Shown here: piece by piece, positions 8,030 through 15,420 of the stretch | Position numbering within the stretch: the first letter of the stretch is position 1 | How the letters are laid out: every line of letters begins with the position of its first letter | Source: Candidatus Aminicenantota bacterium | Lineage (GTDB): Bacteria > Acidobacteriota > Aminicenantia > Aminicenantales > Saccharicenantaceae | Direction of reading: 5' to 3' | NCBI GenBank assembly: GCA_022867105.1 | Contig: JALHVH010000047.1 | Location: forward strand, 1 to 31,321 | DNA length: 31,321 nucleotides | The notes under the pieces: generated by a model | The model's database searches: none | What the model was told of the DNA's origin: nothing | Seen by the model: only the letters and a program-made list of their open reading frames with translations | Program-made: the position numbers and the translations under genes

Positions 8030-9184
8030 ATGAGAAACGTAGCTGTCATCGGTGTCGGCATGACCAAATGGGGCGAACTCTGGGAGAAATCCCTGAGGGA
8101 TATCTTTGTTGAGACGGCCCTCCTGGCGATCGAGGACGCCGGCGTGGACCGGATTGACTCGATGTATGTCGGCTGCATGTCCTCGGGTCTTTTCATTGGC
8201 CAGGAGCATTTGGCATCCCTCTTGCCCGACTATCTCGGCAGGAATCCCGTTCCGGCAGTGCGCGTGGAGTCCGCCTGCTCGTCGGGCGGCCTGGCCCTCC
8301 GGCAGGGATTCATCGATGTGGCCTCGGGGATGAGCGATATCGTGCTCGTCGGCGGCGTCGAAAAGATGACCGACGTCAACGGTCACGAAGCCACATACGC
8401 ATTGGGCACGGCAGCCGACCAGGAATATGAAAGCTATCACGGCCTGACGTTTCCGGGGCTCTATGCCATGATGGCCCATGCCCACATGGCGAAATACGGC
8501 ACGACACGGGAGCAGTTGGCCATGGTGGCCGTCAAGAACCATGACAACGGCTCGAAGAACCCTCTGGCCCAATTTCCCTTTAAGATCACCGTGGAAGGCG
8601 TCTTGGGCTCCGTTCTCGTCGCCGATCCGCTGCGGGTCCTGGATTGCTCTCCCATCACGGACGGAGCGGCGGCCGTCATCCTCTGTCCCTCGGACATGGC
8701 CAAGCGGATGAAAAAGCCTGCGGTAAGAATCGCGGGAAGCGGCCAGGCCACGGACACCATCGCCCTCAGTTCGAGAAAGGACATCACCTGGATTGAATCC
8801 ACCCACATCGCCGCCCAAAAAGCCCTGGCGATGGCCGGCCGGAAAGTCGAGGATATCGACCTCTTCGAGGTCCACGACTGTTTCACTATAGCCGAAATCA
8901 TGGTCTCGGAGGCGCTGGGCATCGTCGAGAGGGGACAGGGCGGAAAGGCCGTCCAGGAAGGGCTGACGTCGCTCCAGGGAAAATTCCCGGTCAACCCCAG
9001 CGGCGGTTTGAAAGCCAAGGGCCATCCGGTCGGCGCGACCGGTGTCGCCCAGGCCGTCGAGGTCGTCAAGCAGCTCCGCGGAGAAGCGGGGGCGAGGCAG
9101 GTCGGGGGCGCGAAACTCGGGCTGACCCAGAACATGGGCGGCACGGGGGGAAGCTCGGTCGTCCACATCTTCGAGGCGGAGTGA
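8030..9184 (+). CDS. Archaeal/SCP2-type acetoacetyl-CoA thiolase
   Basis: A 384-residue thiolase interconverting two acetyl-CoA and acetoacetyl-CoA. The nucleophile is C83 in VESACSSGG; H282 (EVHDCFT) and H332 (GHPVGATG) complete the active site. The usual second-cysteine C-terminal motif of biosynthetic thiolases is replaced by QNMGGTGG, typical of SCP2-like and archaeal enzymes that team up with HMG-CoA synthase. It starts 9 bases after the synthase gene with an AGGAGG ribosome site, and the DUF35 gene follows after 12 bases. In archaea the thiolase and synthase share a CoA-binding site through the DUF35 subunit, so the endergonic thiolase step is pulled by the synthase. Confidence 0.92.
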   Translation: MRNVAVIGVGMTKWGELWEKSLRDIFVETALLAIEDAGVDRIDSMYVGCMSSGLFIGQEHLASLLPDYLGRNPVPAVRVESACSSGGLALRQGFIDVASGMSDIVLVGGVEKMTDVNGHEATYALGTAADQEYESYHGLTFPGLYAMMAHAHMAKYGTTREQLAMVAVKNHDNGSKNPLAQFPFKITVEGVLGSVLVADPLRVLDCSPITDGAAAVILCPSDMAKRMKKPAVRIAGSGQATDTIALSSRKDITWIESTHIAAQKALAMAGRKVEDIDLFEVHDCFTIAEIMVSEALGIVERGQGGKAVQEGLTSLQGKFPVNPSGGLKAKGHPVGATGVAQAVEVVKQLRGEAGARQVGGAKLGLTQNMGGTGGSSVVHIFEAE

Positions 9185-9196
9185 GAGGAGGACAAG

Positions 9197-9589
9197 ATGC
9201 CGACACCATCAAGATACTGGCGAGAGATCCCTCAGAGGTACCGGCTTGAAGCCGGAAAATGCGCGAGCTGTGGGTACGTCTGTTTCCCGCCCCGCCTGAT
9301 TTGTCCGCGGTGCGGCAGCCAGGAATTCGCAAAGACGAAGCTCGCGGATTCCGGAAAAATCCTCACCTACACAATCATCCGCGTCGCTCCGCATCAGTAT
9401 GTCGACCAGGCGCCCTACGCCGTCGGCATCGCCGAGCAGGATGACGGCGTGAAGCTGACGGCCCAGATCGTCGACTGCAATTTCGAGGATTTGAAGATCG
9501 GGATGCGGGTCAAAATTGAATTCCGGAAAATTTACGAGGAAGGGGAAGCCGGCGTCATCTACTACGGATATAAATTCGTCAAAGAATAA
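9197..9589 (+). CDS. DUF35 zinc-ribbon/OB-fold protein of the thiolase-HMG-CoA synthase complex
   Basis: A 130-residue protein with an N-terminal rubredoxin-like zinc ribbon (CASC ... CPRC, about residues 22-40) and a C-terminal OB fold (from about residue 52, ILTYTIIRVAPHQY onward). In archaea the DUF35 subunit bridges thiolase and HMG-CoA synthase and forms part of the shared CoA site. Tight spacing after the thiolase (12 bases, GAGGAGG ribosome site) supports the same role here. It has no catalytic residues of its own that I can see. Confidence 0.9.
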   Translation: MPTPSRYWREIPQRYRLEAGKCASCGYVCFPPRLICPRCGSQEFAKTKLADSGKILTYTIIRVAPHQYVDQAPYAVGIAEQDDGVKLTAQIVDCNFEDLKIGMRVKIEFRKIYEEGEAGVIYYGYKFVKE

Positions 9590-9617
9590 ACGCCGCCGCC
9601 GAGCGAAAGGACGGGCG

Positions 9618-11225
9618 ATGTTCAGAATCGAATCCAAAGTCGACACCCAAAGTCAGGATTACAGGCAGAATCTCGAGCATATGACGAAAGTCGTGGCCGA
9701 GTACAAGGAGCGCCTGGCCAAGGTTCAGGCGGGAGGGTCGGCTAAGTACCGCGAGCTTCACAAGTCCCGCGGCAAGCTTCTCGTCCGGGAGCGATTGGAT
9801 AAGCTTTTCGACCGCAACACGCCGTTCCTGGAGCTCAGCGCCCTGGCCGCCAACGGCATGTACGAGGACGAAGCCCCCGGGGCGAGCATGGTCACGGGCG
9901 TCGGCGTCGTTCGCGGCCGCGAAGTGCTTGTTGTGGCCAACGACGCCACGGTGAAAGGCGGCACCTATTTCCCGATAACCATCAAGAAGCACCTCCGCGC
10001 CCAGGAGGTGGCCCTCGAAAACCGGCTGCCCTGCATCTACCTGGTCGATTCCGGCGGTATCTTTCTCCCCCATCAGGCGGGGACGTTCCCCGACAAGGAG
10101 CATTTCGGACGGATCTTCTATAACCAAGCCCGCCTCTCCGCGCTCGGCATCCCGCAGATCTCGATCGTCATGGGATCGTGCACGGCCGGCGGCGCCTATG
10201 TCCCGGCGATGAGCGACGAGACGGTCATCGTCCGCCGGCAGGGGACGATTTTCATTGGAGGTCCGCCGCTGGTCAAAGCGGCCACGGGCGAGGAGGTTTC
10301 GGATGAGGACTTGGGCGGCGCCGACGTCCACTGCCGCATCTCCGGCGTTTCGGACTATTACGCGTTGAACGATGAGCACGCGCTCGAAATCGCCCGGAAT
10401 ATTGTCGAGACGCTCGCCCCGCCGTGCCGGTTCGTGCTGAATACAGCCAAGCCTGAAGACCCGGATTATGATCCTGCAGAGATGTACGGCATCGTGCCGA
10501 GGGATTTACGGAAGGCCTTTGATATCAAAGAGCTCATCGCCCGGATTGTGGACGGAAGCCGTTTCCAGGAGTTCAAGGAGCTCTACGCCCAGACGCTGGT
10601 CTGCGGGTTCGCCCGCATCATGGGCTATCCCGTGGGCATCCTGGCCAACAACGGCGTGCTTTTCTCTGAAAGCTCGCTCAAGGGTGCGCATTTCATCACC
10701 CTCTGCGCTATGCGCAAGATCCCGCTCGTCTTTCTCCAGAACATCACCGGCTTCATCGTCGGCAAGCAGTACGAGCATCGCGGCATCGCCAGGGACGGGG
10801 CGAAGCTTGTCCATGCCGTAGCCAACGCCGACGTGCCCAAATTCACGGTCATCGTCGGCGGCTCCTACGGCGCAGGCAACTATGCCATGTGCGGCCGTGC
10901 CTACGATCCGCGCCTGCTCTGGATGTGGCCCAACGCGCGAATCGGCGTCATGGGCGGCGAGCAGGCGGCCAATGTCCTAGTCTCCGTGAAAATCAAGAAG
11001 CTCCAGGAACAGGGCGTCAAAATGACCGAGGAAGAGAGGGAAAAGATGATCAGACCCATCCTGGACACATACGAAGCGGAGGCCAGCCCGTATTTCAGCA
11101 CGGCCAGGCTATGGGACGACGGCCTCCTCGACCCCCTCGAGACGCGGCAGGCGCTAGCGCTCGGAATCGCCATGAGCCTGAACGCTCCCATTCCGGATTT
11201 CAAGGTCGGAATCTTCAGGATGTGA
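9618..11225 (+). CDS. Methylcrotonyl-CoA carboxylase, carboxyltransferase (beta) subunit
   Basis: A 535-residue carboxyltransferase with N- and C-terminal crotonase-like halves that moves CO2 from biotin to an acyl-CoA. The sequence follows the methylcrotonyl-CoA type rather than the propionyl-CoA type: DSGGIFLPHQAGTFPDKEHF, MGSCTAGGAYVPAMSDE and GGADVHCRISGVSDYYALND are hallmarks of MCC beta, whereas propionyl enzymes have a GPCAGGAVYSPA-like loop. An upstream in-frame start at 9516 lies inside the DUF35 gene, so the ATG at 9618 with AAGGA before it is preferred. Neighbours (methylglutaconyl-CoA hydratase, biotin carboxylase, biotin carrier) fit a leucine-pathway MCC whose alpha subunit is split into two proteins. 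Confidence 0.9.
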   Translation: MFRIESKVDTQSQDYRQNLEHMTKVVAEYKERLAKVQAGGSAKYRELHKSRGKLLVRERLDKLFDRNTPFLELSALAANGMYEDEAPGASMVTGVGVVRGREVLVVANDATVKGGTYFPITIKKHLRAQEVALENRLPCIYLVDSGGIFLPHQAGTFPDKEHFGRIFYNQARLSALGIPQISIVMGSCTAGGAYVPAMSDETVIVRRQGTIFIGGPPLVKAATGEEVSDEDLGGADVHCRISGVSDYYALNDEHALEIARNIVETLAPPCRFVLNTAKPEDPDYDPAEMYGIVPRDLRKAFDIKELIARIVDGSRFQEFKELYAQTLVCGFARIMGYPVGILANNGVLFSESSLKGAHFITLCAMRKIPLVFLQNITGFIVGKQYEHRGIARDGAKLVHAVANADVPKFTVIVGGSYGAGNYAMCGRAYDPRLLWMWPNARIGVMGGEQAANVLVSVKIKKLQEQGVKMTEEEREKMIRPILDTYEAEASPYFSTARLWDDGLLDPLETRQALALGIAMSLNAPIPDFKVGIFRM

Positions 11226-11267
11226 CAGCCAAGTTCTGATGATGATCGTGATGAACGGCGAACTCAA

Positions 11268-12059
11268 GTGAAAGAAAAAAAATACGAAACGATCATTCTG
11301 TCGCTCGAGGACAAGGTCGGCCGCGTCTGGCTCAACCGGCCCGAAATCCACAACGCGTTCAACGTCGTCATGATTCGGGAACTCCGGGACGCCATCCGGA
11401 CCCTCGGCGCGGATGAAGCTGTCCGGGTCGTCGTTCTCTCCGGCAAGGGGAAGTCATTCTGCGCGGGCGCGGATTTAAATTGGATGCGGGAGATCATCAC
11501 TTATTCCTACGAGCAGAACCTCCGGGAATCGCTCGAGCTGGCCGAGTTCCTGTATGAGCTTTACGCCCTGCCCAAGCCAACGATCGCCCGGCTGAACGGG
11601 GCCGCTATCGGAGGCGGCGCGGGTTTCCTCTCCGCCTGCGACATCGCTGTCGCTTCGGCCGACGCGCAGCTCGGCCTGAGCGAAGTGAAAATCGGCCTGG
11701 TGCCGGCCTGTATAGCCCCTTATGTGCTGCGGAGAACCGGGGAGAGCCGGGCCCGCCGGTTATTCCTGACGGGCGAGCGGTTCGACGCCAAGCGGGCGGC
11801 GGAGATCGGCCTGGTTGACGAGGTCGCCGCGCCCGCAGATCTGGACGGAAGGGTCGATGACATCGTCGGCCGCCTCCTATCGTCAGGACCCGAAGCGCTG
11901 GCCTGTTGTAAGGAGCTTCTCCGGAGGGTTCCCGGGATGAGCTTCGAGGACGTCAAGCGCTTCACGGCGGAGATGATCGCCGGGCTCCGGGTCAGCCGGG
12001 AAGGCCAGGAGGGTATGGCCGCCTTCCTGGAAAAAAGAAAGCCAAGATGGACCGACTGA
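11268..12059 (+). CDS. Methylglutaconyl-CoA hydratase (LiuC-like enoyl-CoA hydratase)
   Basis: A 263-residue crotonase-family enzyme, expected to interconvert 3-methylglutaconyl-CoA and HMG-CoA. It starts at GTG 11268. The oxyanion-hole segments are FCAGADLNWM (65-73) and NGAAIGGGAGF (110-120). Where standard enoyl-CoA hydratases have a first catalytic Glu (GGGCE) this protein has Gly119; the second is kept as E139 in LSEVKIGLVPACIAPYV. One glutamate plus this GLVP..I.PYV stretch is what bacterial LiuC-type enzymes show. The preceding MCC beta gene ends 42 bases upstream, and biotin carboxylase follows after 81 bases. Confidence 0.85.
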   Translation: MKEKKYETIILSLEDKVGRVWLNRPEIHNAFNVVMIRELRDAIRTLGADEAVRVVVLSGKGKSFCAGADLNWMREIITYSYEQNLRESLELAEFLYELYALPKPTIARLNGAAIGGGAGFLSACDIAVASADAQLGLSEVKIGLVPACIAPYVLRRTGESRARRLFLTGERFDAKRAAEIGLVDEVAAPADLDGRVDDIVGRLLSSGPEALACCKELLRRVPGMSFEDVKRFTAEMIAGLRVSREGQEGMAAFLEKRKPRWTD

Positions 12060-12140
12060 AGTCTTTGTGGTTGTCTTTCGTGAAAAGGGATGGGGGAATT
12101 TGCCGGCATGATGGAATGATCATGATCTTGGGGAAGCGAG

Positions 12141-13667
12141 ATGTTTAAGAAGGTTTTAATCGCCAACCGGGGCGAGATCGCCGTCAGGGTGATCAGGGCC
12201 TGCCGTGATATGGGGATTGCGACGGTGGCCGTCCATTCTGAGGCGGATAAACTGAGCCTCCATGTCCAGCTCGCCGACGAAGCCGTCCCCATCGGACCGG
12301 CTCCTGCCGCCGAGAGCTACCTCAACATGGCCCGGATCATCCGGGCCACTCATGACACCCGCTCCGAAGCCATCCACCCCGGCTATGGTTTTCTGGCGGA
12401 AAACGCAGACTTCGCCCGGCTCTGCGAGAAAGAAGGCATCGTTTTCATCGGGCCCAACTCCGGAGCGTTGGCGCTGGTGGGCGACAAGGTCCGCGCCCGC
12501 CAGACGATGGAGAAAGTCGGTATTCCGATCATCCCGGGAATGAAGGCCATTCCTAAATCTGTGACGGAATTCGAAGTCGCGGCGCGATCCATCGGATATC
12601 CGGTGATCGTCAAAGCTTCGGCCGGAGGCGGCGGAAAAGGGATGCGCATCGTCTGCGGGGAAAAGGACCTGAGGCCGGCTCTCGAGGCGGGGATGCGGGA
12701 AGCCAAGTCCGCTTTCGGCGATGAGTCGGTGTATCTCGAAAAATATATCGAAGAGCCCCGGCATGTTGAGTTCCAGGTCCTGGCCGACAACGCCGGCGCG
12801 ATGGTCCATCTTTTCGAGCGGGAATGCTCGATCCAAAGGCGCCACCAGAAAATCGTCGAGGAGACGCCCTCTCCGGCCCTGGACCCGGACCTGCGGGCCC
12901 GGATGGCGGAGACGGCCAAAAAAGCGATGCGGGCGGCAGGCTACAACAACGCCGGCACCGTCGAGTTCCTCCTGGATAAAGATCGCAACTTTTACTTCCT
13001 GGAAGTGAACGCCCGGCTCCAGGTCGAGCATCCTGTGACGGAGATGGTGACGGGCGTGGACTTGGTCCGCCGGCAGATCCTGATCGCGGCCGGGGAAAAA
13101 TTGACTTTAAGGCAGGAGGATCTCCGCCAGAGGGGGCATGCCATTGAATGCCGGATCTACGCCGAGGATCCGGAGAACAATTTCCTTCCTTCTTCCGGCA
13201 AGATCTTGTTCCTCAAAGAGCCGCAGGGCCCGGGAGTCCGCTATGATGGCGGCATTTACGGAGGCTGGGAAGTCCCGATTTATTATGATCCGATCCTGGC
13301 GAAGCTGATTGTCTGGGCCGAAGACCGGGAAATGGCTTGCCGGAGGATGGCCGCCGCGCTGGACGACTTTGTGATCCTGGGAATTCACACGACGATCGAT
13401 TTTCTCAAAGACATCATCCATCATCCGGAGTTCCGGGCCGGCCGGACAAACACGGCGTTCATCAAGAATTATTTCGACGGATGGAAAGAGAGCGGGAAAA
13501 ACGAAGACAAGCTGCGACTGGCCCTGGCTGCGGCCGCTTTTGATGACATGGCCGCGGCGACGCGCCCGGGAGGCGGTCCGGCCCGGGAAGCGAAAGAAGA
13601 CGCCGCAGCGCCCTGGAAGACATTGGGCCGGTGGAGGATCGGAGGAGCCGGGTCTCATGGAATTTGA
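12141..13667 (+). CDS. Biotin carboxylase subunit (MCC alpha, N-terminal half)
   Basis: A 508-residue ATP-grasp enzyme that carboxylates biotin with bicarbonate and ATP. It shows the N-terminal KVLIANRGEIAVRVIRACRD, the glycine-rich ATP loop ASAGGGGKGM near residues 158-167, and EVNARLQVEHPVTEMVTG near 287-304. The biotin carboxylase fold ends near residue 450; the remaining 50 or so residues are a low-complexity linker ending in TLGRWRIGG. In most MCC and propionyl-CoA carboxylases this region continues into a biotin carrier in one chain. Here the chain stops at TGA 13665-13667 and the carrier is a separate overlapping gene in another frame. Confidence 0.92.
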   Translation: MFKKVLIANRGEIAVRVIRACRDMGIATVAVHSEADKLSLHVQLADEAVPIGPAPAAESYLNMARIIRATHDTRSEAIHPGYGFLAENADFARLCEKEGIVFIGPNSGALALVGDKVRARQTMEKVGIPIIPGMKAIPKSVTEFEVAARSIGYPVIVKASAGGGGKGMRIVCGEKDLRPALEAGMREAKSAFGDESVYLEKYIEEPRHVEFQVLADNAGAMVHLFERECSIQRRHQKIVEETPSPALDPDLRARMAETAKKAMRAAGYNNAGTVEFLLDKDRNFYFLEVNARLQVEHPVTEMVTGVDLVRRQILIAAGEKLTLRQEDLRQRGHAIECRIYAEDPENNFLPSSGKILFLKEPQGPGVRYDGGIYGGWEVPIYYDPILAKLIVWAEDREMACRRMAAALDDFVILGIHTTIDFLKDIIHHPEFRAGRTNTAFIKNYFDGWKESGKNEDKLRLALAAAAFDDMAAATRPGGGPAREAKEDAAAPWKTLGRWRIGGAGSHGI

Positions 13668-14163
13668 GTTTCTCATCGACGGCGCTCTCAGGAAGATTTC
13701 CCTGGAGAAAAAGGAAAAGACGTACGTTATCCGGGATGGAGAGACGATCCTTGAAACCGAAATCAGGCCTGTCTCCGAAAACGAGTTGATGTTCCTCGCA
13801 GGCGGCCGGTCCTCGAGGGTCTATATCGCCCGGGACGGAGAGCGAAGGCTCGTTTTTACAGGGGGCCGCAAGTTCGTCGTCTGCGAATCCCTTCATGAGG
13901 CCGGGCATTTAATCGGCGGGGATGAGAGGACGCCCGAGGGAGGGCGGCATGTAAAAGCGCCCATGCCGGGGAAGGTCATCAAGCTGAATGTCGCTGAAGG
14001 CGAAGACGTGAGGAAGAACCAGACCCTGGTGATCGTCGAAGCGATGAAGATGGAAAACGAGATCAAATCCGCGATCGAGGGCACCATAAAAAAAATTCAT
14101 GTGGCGGCCGGCGATCTGGTCGATTCGGAGAAGTCGCTGATCGAGATCGAGCCAAAACGCTGA
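13657..14163 (+). CDS. Biotin carboxyl carrier protein (MCC alpha, C-terminal half)
   Basis: A 168-residue carrier with a C-terminal biotinyl domain: APMPGKVIKL, then EAMKMEN with the biotin-accepting K131. The N-terminal 85 residues resemble the linker domain between biotin carboxylase and carrier in fused acyl-CoA carboxylase alpha chains. The ATG at 13657 overlaps the end of the biotin carboxylase gene by 11 bases, and GGAGGAG (about 13640-13646) is placed to serve it, so translation is coupled. A longer open frame back to 13540 is not needed. The biotin ligase gene at 1485-2384 is the likely modifying enzyme. Confidence 0.9.
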   Translation: MEFEFLIDGALRKISLEKKEKTYVIRDGETILETEIRPVSENELMFLAGGRSSRVYIARDGERRLVFTGGRKFVVCESLHEAGHLIGGDERTPEGGRHVKAPMPGKVIKLNVAEGEDVRKNQTLVIVEAMKMENEIKSAIEGTIKKIHVAAGDLVDSEKSLIEIEPKR

Positions 14164-14195
14164 GCGGAGGCCATAATAAAAATCGGCATATGTTC

Positions 14196-14225
14196 GCTGA
14201 TTTTAGGCTTGCCTAAAGCCTCAGC
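14196..14225. repeat. Intercistronic hairpin
   Basis: AGGCTT (14205-14210) pairs with AAGCCT (14216-14221) over a 5-base loop, and GCTGA (14196-14200) can pair with TCAGC (14221-14225) outside it. It lies between the carrier and acyl-CoA dehydrogenase genes, just before the latter's ribosome site, with no T run. It could be an mRNA processing or stability element or chance structure. Confidence 0.35.
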
Positions 14226-14248
14226 CAGGAGCTGAAAAGGAGGGAACG

Positions 14249-15391
14249 ATGACGCCTGAAACGCTGGAAACCTTGAATGAATGCCGGGAGATGGTGCGGG
14301 ATTTCGCCCGCACGGAAATCGCCCCCCATGTCCGGGAATGGGACGAAAAGGCCCATTTTCCCCACGGCATCCTCCGCCGTCTTGGCGAACTTGGGCTGAT
14401 GGGGATCCTGATTCCGGAAGAGCTCGGCGGAGCCGGGCTGACCTATCGGCATTACGTGGCGATCCTGGAAGAACTGGGGGCCGTCGAGGGCGGAATCGCC
14501 CTCTCGGTAGCAGCCCACAATTCCCTGTGCACGAACCATGTTTTCTTATTCGGGACCGATGAGCTGCGCCGCCGGTGGGTGCCCCGGCTGGCGTCCGGAG
14601 AAGTCATCGGCGCGTGGGGATTGACGGAACCCGAGGCCGGGTCCGACTCCGGCGCGACCAAGACCATGGCCGTCCGCGACTCCGGCGGCTGGGTTTTAAA
14701 CGGCACCAAAAATTTCATCACGCATGCCGGAGCCGGAGGGATCGCGGTGGTGATGGCGCGGACGCAGCCGGGGAAGGACCATCACGGCATCTCTGCGTTC
14801 CTCGTCCCGCTCGACGTCCCCGGTGTCACGGTCGGAAAACACGAAGATAAGATCGGCATGCGCATTTCCGACACGGCCTCGTTGATCTTCGAAGACTGCC
14901 GCATCGGAGGGGACGCTCTCCTGGGTAACGAAGGCGACGGGTTCATCCAGGCCATGGTTGTCCTCGAAGGCGGCCGGATTTCAATCGCCGCCCTTTCTGT
15001 GGGGATCGCCCGGGGAGCTCTCGACGCGGCCGTTGCTTATGCCAAGCAGCGCCGTCAATTCGGGAAGTCCATCGCGGCTTTTCAAGGCATCCGTTTCAAG
15101 CTGGCCGACATGGCCACCCACGTCAGCGCCGCCCGGCTGCTCACCGAATCCGCGGCCGACGATAAGGACGCGGGGCGGAAGACCACCCTGATCTCATCGC
15201 AGGCCAAGCTTTATGCTTCGGAAGTCGCCGTTAATGTGGCGGAGGAGGCCGTCCAGATCTTCGGCGGATACGGCTACTGTAAGGATTATCCGGTCGAGAA
15301 GTTCTGGCGCGACGCCAAGCTGTGCACGATCGGAGAGGGCACGAGCGAGATCCAGCGCCTGGTGATCGCCCGGGAGCTCATCGGGGAATAA
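14249..15391 (+). CDS. Acyl-CoA dehydrogenase, probably isovaleryl-CoA (or short-chain) type
   Basis: A 380-residue flavoprotein that oxidises an acyl-CoA to the 2-enoyl-CoA and passes electrons to ETF. It has WGLTEPEAGSDSGA, the FAD-binding C-terminal half and the C-terminal GEGTSEIQRLVIAREL. The catalytic base is E363 in GEGTSE, the position used by short- and medium-chain and butyryl-CoA enzymes. In classical isovaleryl-CoA dehydrogenase that position is not Glu and the base lies in another helix; the matching place here (VLEGGRISIA) has Gly. Cluster context (MCC, methylglutaconyl-CoA hydratase) still points to isovaleryl-CoA/methylcrotonyl-CoA as the physiological pair. It has a strong AAGGAGGG ribosome site and ends the plus-strand run, 29 bases from the convergent thiolase. 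Confidence 0.85.
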   Translation: MTPETLETLNECREMVRDFARTEIAPHVREWDEKAHFPHGILRRLGELGLMGILIPEELGGAGLTYRHYVAILEELGAVEGGIALSVAAHNSLCTNHVFLFGTDELRRRWVPRLASGEVIGAWGLTEPEAGSDSGATKTMAVRDSGGWVLNGTKNFITHAGAGGIAVVMARTQPGKDHHGISAFLVPLDVPGVTVGKHEDKIGMRISDTASLIFEDCRIGGDALLGNEGDGFIQAMVVLEGGRISIAALSVGIARGALDAAVAYAKQRRQFGKSIAAFQGIRFKLADMATHVSAARLLTESAADDKDAGRKTTLISSQAKLYASEVAVNVAEEAVQIFGGYGYCKDYPVEKFWRDAKLCTIGEGTSEIQRLVIARELIGE

Positions 15392-15420
15392 AGACCCGGC
15401 TTATTTCTCCCAATTGAAGA

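Noticed and set aside
7784..9166. Minus-strand open frame of 460 codons
   Set aside because: Antisense to HMG-CoA synthase and thiolase with no recognisable motif; a GC-bias artefact.
9618..11225. Propionyl-CoA carboxylase beta subunit
   Set aside because: The GSCTAGGAYVPAMSDE and GGADVHCRISGVSD segments are of the methylcrotonyl-CoA type.
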